The notes beneath the pieces were generated by a model. It had not been told where the DNA came from and did no database searches. It was given only the letters and a program-made list of their open reading frames with translations. This document shows, piece by piece, positions 6,674 to 9,452 of a stretch of DNA of 9,452 nt. This stretch comes from Rhodococcus sp. IITR03. GTDB taxonomy: Bacteria; Actinomycetota; Actinomycetes; Mycobacteriales; Mycobacteriaceae. The translations under genes and the position numbers were made by a program. The stretch covers positions 2,565,099 through 2,574,550 of the forward strand of contig LATQ01000001.1 in assembly GCA_001017865.1 (NCBI GenBank), given 5' to 3'. Numbering within the stretch: position 1 is the first letter of the stretch; every line of letters starts with the position of its first letter.

Positions 6674-7527
6674 GTGAGCTCACCCGAACCGCCTCAGCAC
6701 GTGTGCTCCACATTCGGTCTCCGCGATGTCGAACCGGTCCCGCTCGGGCCCGACTGGGACGGAGGTTTCCGGTGTGGGGACGTCGTGCTGTCCCGAGTCG
6801 CCGATCATGCTCGCGCGGCCTGGTCCGCCAAAGTGCGGGAGACCCTGACCGTCGACGGCGTGCGGCTGGCCCGCCCGGTGCGGTCCACCGATGGTCGCTA
6901 CGTGGTCTCCGGATGGCGCGCCGACACCTACATCGTCGGCACGTCCGAGCCCCGGCACGACGAAGTGGTCTCGCTGTCGCTACGGCTGCACACCGCCACC
7001 GCGCAGCTCGAACGTCCCCGTTTCCTCATGCAGCCACCCGTCGCACCCTGGGAGGACGTCGACGTCTTCGTCGCCGCCGACCGCGCGGCCTGGGAGACCG
7101 TACCCCTGCGCAGCGCCCGCGCGGCGGGTGCACCCGAGACGGTGACCCCCGACGGCCGTAAGAGCCTCGACTGATCAACCAGCTCGCGACCTTCCGCAAG
7201 CCCGTGCACCTGCCCGACCAGCTCGTCCACGGAGACCTGTTCGGCACCGTCCTGTTCGCCGGCCGCGCAGCGCCCGGGCTGACCGACATCACCCCCTACT
7301 GGCGTCCGGCCTCCTGGGCGGCCGCCGTCGCCGTCGTCGACGCACTGTCGTGGGGCGGTGCCGACGAAGGACTCATCGGCCGCTGGGAGGACCTTCCCGA
7401 GTGGCCGCAGATGCTGCTGCGCGCGGTGATCTTCCGGCTGGCCGTGCACGCGCTGCACCCGCGCTCGACCGAGGACGCCTTCCCGGGCCTGGCGCACACC
7501 GCCGACCTCGTGCGGTTCCTCCTGTAA
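6674..7527 (+). CDS. TIGR02569 family protein, kinase-fold-like, one frameshift
   Basis: A protein of unknown function typical of mycolic-acid actinobacteria, about 284 residues after repair. Conserved stretches include DGVRLARPVRSTDGRYVVSGWRAD, PRHDEVVSLSLRLH, APWEDVDVFVAADRAAWE and ITPYWRPASWAAAVAVVDAL. The middle holds QLVHGDLFGTVLF, which resembles the catalytic loop of aminoglycoside and choline phosphotransferases (HGDLxxxNxLF). The loop Asp is present, but the usual Asn is missing. TDITPYWRP occupies the place of the metal-binding Asp, so activity as a kinase is doubtful. One C is lost about 7168-7172: LDLINQLATFRKP is restored and the frame then runs to TAA 7525-7527. GTG 6674 is chosen for the -10 box placement; TTG 6665 would add three residues. 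It follows moeZ by 75 bp. Confidence 0.82.
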
Positions 7528-7636
7528 CACCTCACAGGGCGGCCGGGGCCGGGGTGAGCAACTCTTGACGCGACGGTCACCGCGGGCAGCACCGTAGCAA
7601 CACCCGTTTCCTACCTTTGGGATCAACACGGACCCG

Positions 7637-7642
7637 AGGAGG
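7637..7642 (+). promoter_or_regulatory. Strong ribosome binding site of narK
   Basis: AGGAGG lies 7 nt before ATG 7650 and fixes this start over the in-frame upstream ATG-less stretch. It is the best Shine-Dalgarno match in the window and suggests high translation. Confidence 0.8.
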
Positions 7643-7649
7643 AACGGCG

Positions 7650-9099
7650 ATGACGACCTTCATCGAAAATGAAAGTCTCAGAGACAAATTCGCACGCAGT
7701 CACAAGATCGAGCGGTGGGACGCCGAGGATGTGGAGGCGTGGGAGGCCGGCGGCAAGCAGGTCGCCAAGCGCAACCTGATCTGGTCGGTGATCGCCGAGC
7801 ACGTCGGCTTCTCCGTCTGGTCGATCTGGTCGGTCATGGTGCTGTTCATGCCCACCGACGTGTACGGCATCGACGCCGCCGGCAAGTTCTTCCTGGTCGC
7901 CGTCCCCACGCTCGTCGGCGCGATCCTCCGCATCCCCTACACCGTCGCCACCGCCCGCTTCGGCGGCCGCAACTGGACCATCTTCAGTGCCCTCGTACTG
8001 CTGATCCCCACCATCGGGGCGCTGTACCTGATGCTGAACCCGGGTCACTCCTACACCACGTTCATGCTGGTCGCGGCACTTGCCGGCGTCGGTGGTGGCA
8101 ACTTCGCGTCGTCGATGACCAACATCAACGCCTTCTATCCGCAGCGCCTGAAGGGCTGGGCGCTCGGACTCAACGCCGGTGGCGGAAACATCGGTGTCCC
8201 GGCCGTCCAGCTGATCGGCCTGCTCGTCATCGCCACCATCGGCAACACCGAGCCTGGATCGTCTGCGCGGTCTACCTGGTCCTGTGCGCCGTCGCCGCGC
8301 TCGGCGCCGCCCTGTTCATGGACAACCTCCGTGACCAGAAGGCCGACCTGCGGGCCATGGGCGCCGCACTGAAGTTCCGCGACTCGTGGATCATCTCGTT
8401 CCTCTACATCGGCACCTTCGGTTCGTTCATCGGCTTCAGCTTCGCCTTCGGTCAGGTCCTGCAGATCAACTTCCTCGCCGGCGGCGACACCCCCGCCCAG
8501 GCCGCCCTGCACGCCGCGCAGATCGCCTTCATCGGCCCGCTCCTCGGATCCATCTCCCGTCCGCTCGGCGGAAAGCTCGCCGACCGCATCGGCGGCGGGA
8601 AAATCACCCTCTACACCTTCGTCGCGATGGCCCTGGCCGCCGCGGTGCTCATCGTCGCCGGCACCCTCGACGACCGCACCACCGGCGCCGCAACCGGCGG
8701 TGTGCTGACCGCATGGTGCTCGGCTTCATCGCCCTGTTCCTGCTCTCCGGGCTCGGCAACGGCTCGGTCTACAAGATGATCCCGTCCATCTTCGAGGCCC
8801 GTGCGCAGGACCTCGACGAACTGGATCGCGACGAGAAGGCCGCCTGGTCGCGCAGCATGTCCGGTGCCTCATCGGCTTCGCCGGTGCCATCGGTGGACTC
8901 GGCGGCGTCGGCATCAACCTGGTCTTCCGCGCTCCTACGGCGGCGAGGCGCAGTCCGCGACGATGGCCTTCTGGGTCTTCGCGATCTTCTACTCGTGTGC
9001 ATCGCGGTGACCTGGTTCGTCTTCCTCCGCCGCCCCCACACCACTCCCGCGAGCGAGCCGTCCACCGAGGCTCCCGCCCCGGCCCGCGTCGCAGTCTGA
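7650..9099 (+). CDS. narK: NarK-type nitrate/nitrite transporter (MFS), five frameshifts
   Basis: A membrane transporter of the major facilitator superfamily, nitrate-nitrite porter branch; it moves nitrate in, nitrite out, or both. The repaired protein is about 484 residues with a 12-helix layout. The branch signature lies at about 146-187: GVGGGNFASSMTNINAFYP, then KGWALGLNAGGGNIGVPAVQ. Arg 94 (LRIPYT) and Arg 304 (ISRPLGGKLADRIGGG) match by position the two substrate Arg residues of E. coli NarK (89 and 305). The frame breaks near 8252, 8711, 8867, 8932 and 8993, each explained by one lost base; the last three together make one codon, so the end frame is regained and stops at TGA 9097-9099. 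Repaired reads include LIGFAGAIGGLGGVGINLVF and FYLVCIAVTWFVF. A strong ribosome site precedes ATG 7650. nirB follows after 30 bp, so the two form an operon. Confidence 0.9.
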
Positions 9100-9129
9100 C
9101 CGATCCCCGGCACGAAGAAAGAGAACATC

Positions 9130-9452
9130 ATGAGCCGCAAGAACGTCGTCGTCGTCGGACACGGAATGGTCGCCCACCGCTTCGTCGAAGCCCTGCGTGT
9201 CCGCGACGAGCAGAACAGCTGGTCGGTGACCGTGCTCGGCGAGGAGGCCGACGCCGCCTACGACCGCGTGGGACTGTCGTCCTACGTCGGAGCCTGGGAC
9301 CGCAAGGAACTCGCTCTCGCCGGAAACGACTACGCAGCAGACGATCTCGTCGACCTGCGCGTCGGCACCCGCGCCGTGGGAATCGACCGCGCGGCCGCAC
9401 CGTCACCACCGCCGGCGGCGACGTTCTGCCTACGACAGCCTCGTCCTCGCGA
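9130..9452 (+). CDS. nirB: Nitrite reductase large subunit NirB, N-terminal part, two frameshifts
   Basis: This is the first part of the assimilatory NAD(P)H nitrite reductase large subunit, which reduces nitrite to ammonium in the cytoplasm using FAD, an iron-sulfur cluster and siroheme. Only the FAD-binding start is in the window. It reads NVVVVGHGMVAHRFVEAL, a Rossmann dinucleotide-binding loop, then WSVTVLGEEADAAYDRVGLSSYV, a stretch typical of NirB. The siroheme and cluster regions lie beyond the right edge. The frame breaks near 9394-9396 and 9428-9430; adding one base at each gives RTVTTAGGDVL and then YDSLVLA, as expected. ATG 9130 follows a weak purine-rich site (GAAAGAG). The 30-bp gap from narK indicates co-transcription. 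Other FAD-dependent reductases share this fold, but the narK context favours NirB. Confidence 0.88.
   Translation, partial: MSRKNVVVVGHGMVAHRFVEALRVRDEQNSWSVTVLGEEADAAYDRVGLSSYVGAWDRKELALAGNDYAADDLVDLRVGTRAVGIDRAAAPSPPPAATFCLRQPRPR

Noticed and set aside
7531..7558. Terminator after the TIGR02569 gene (CTCAC...GTGAG)
   Set aside because: Only 5-bp arms with an 18-nt loop and no T-run; too weak to call.
7565..7610. narK promoter or GlnR site (TTGACG at 7565, GTCAC, GTAGC and GTTTC further on)
   Set aside because: No -10 box lies at 16-19 bp from TTGACG, and the half-sites are not spaced by 11 bp. A lost base could hide a real site, but it cannot be supported as written.

Overview
The window is high-GC DNA (roughly two thirds G+C) from an actinobacterium of the mycolic-acid group, most likely Rhodococcus or a close relative. 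From memory, and not checked, the order RhlE-type helicase, MiaE-like ferritin-fold protein, DUF3107, TetR regulator, DUF3152, MoeZ and TIGR02569 protein matches the Mycobacterium tuberculosis segment Rv3212 back to Rv3205c, with the same relative orientations and no Rv3209 counterpart. SD-led GTG starts and TAnnnT -10-like boxes close to start codons also suit this group.

Layout. Bases 1-431 (minus) are the N-terminal part of a membrane-anchored, PQQ-propeller-like protein of unknown role. It lies 4 bp downstream of a DEAD-box RNA helicase (436-2096, minus). A 206-bp divergent gap leads to a di-iron ferritin-like protein (2303-3007) and a small DUF3107 protein (3065-3294), both plus strand. 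These end at a strong GC hairpin and a tandem repeat, where they converge on a TetR regulator (3385-4041, minus). A 193-bp divergent region (4042-4234) holds several inverted repeats that look like operators. DUF3152 (4235-5304, membrane-anchored zincin-like), moeZ (5406-6598) and a TIGR02569 protein (6674-7527) follow on the plus strand, with a run of seven G-tracts between DUF3152 and moeZ. After a 122-bp gap, narK (7650-9099) and the start of nirB (9130 onward) open a nitrate/nitrite assimilation operon that continues past the window.

How the genes fit together. MoeZ charges ubiquitin-like sulfur carriers used for molybdopterin and cysteine synthesis. NarK and NirB import nitrate and reduce nitrite to ammonium. 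Nitrate reductase needs molybdopterin, so the neighbourhood is coherent, but nothing here shows co-regulation. The other genes look like conserved genes of unknown or housekeeping role.

Quality warning. Eight of ten genes carry frame breaks at about 14 sites, nearly all of the kind produced by one lost G or C. Recognisable protein continues in another frame on both sides of each break. The best explanation is indel error in the sequence, so apparent truncations, fusions and early stops should not be read as biology. Coordinates for broken genes span the rebuilt gene. I found no clear new multi-gene system; the points most worth a second look are the operator-like repeats, the G-tract cluster, the DUF3152 zinc motif and the kinase-like TIGR02569 protein.
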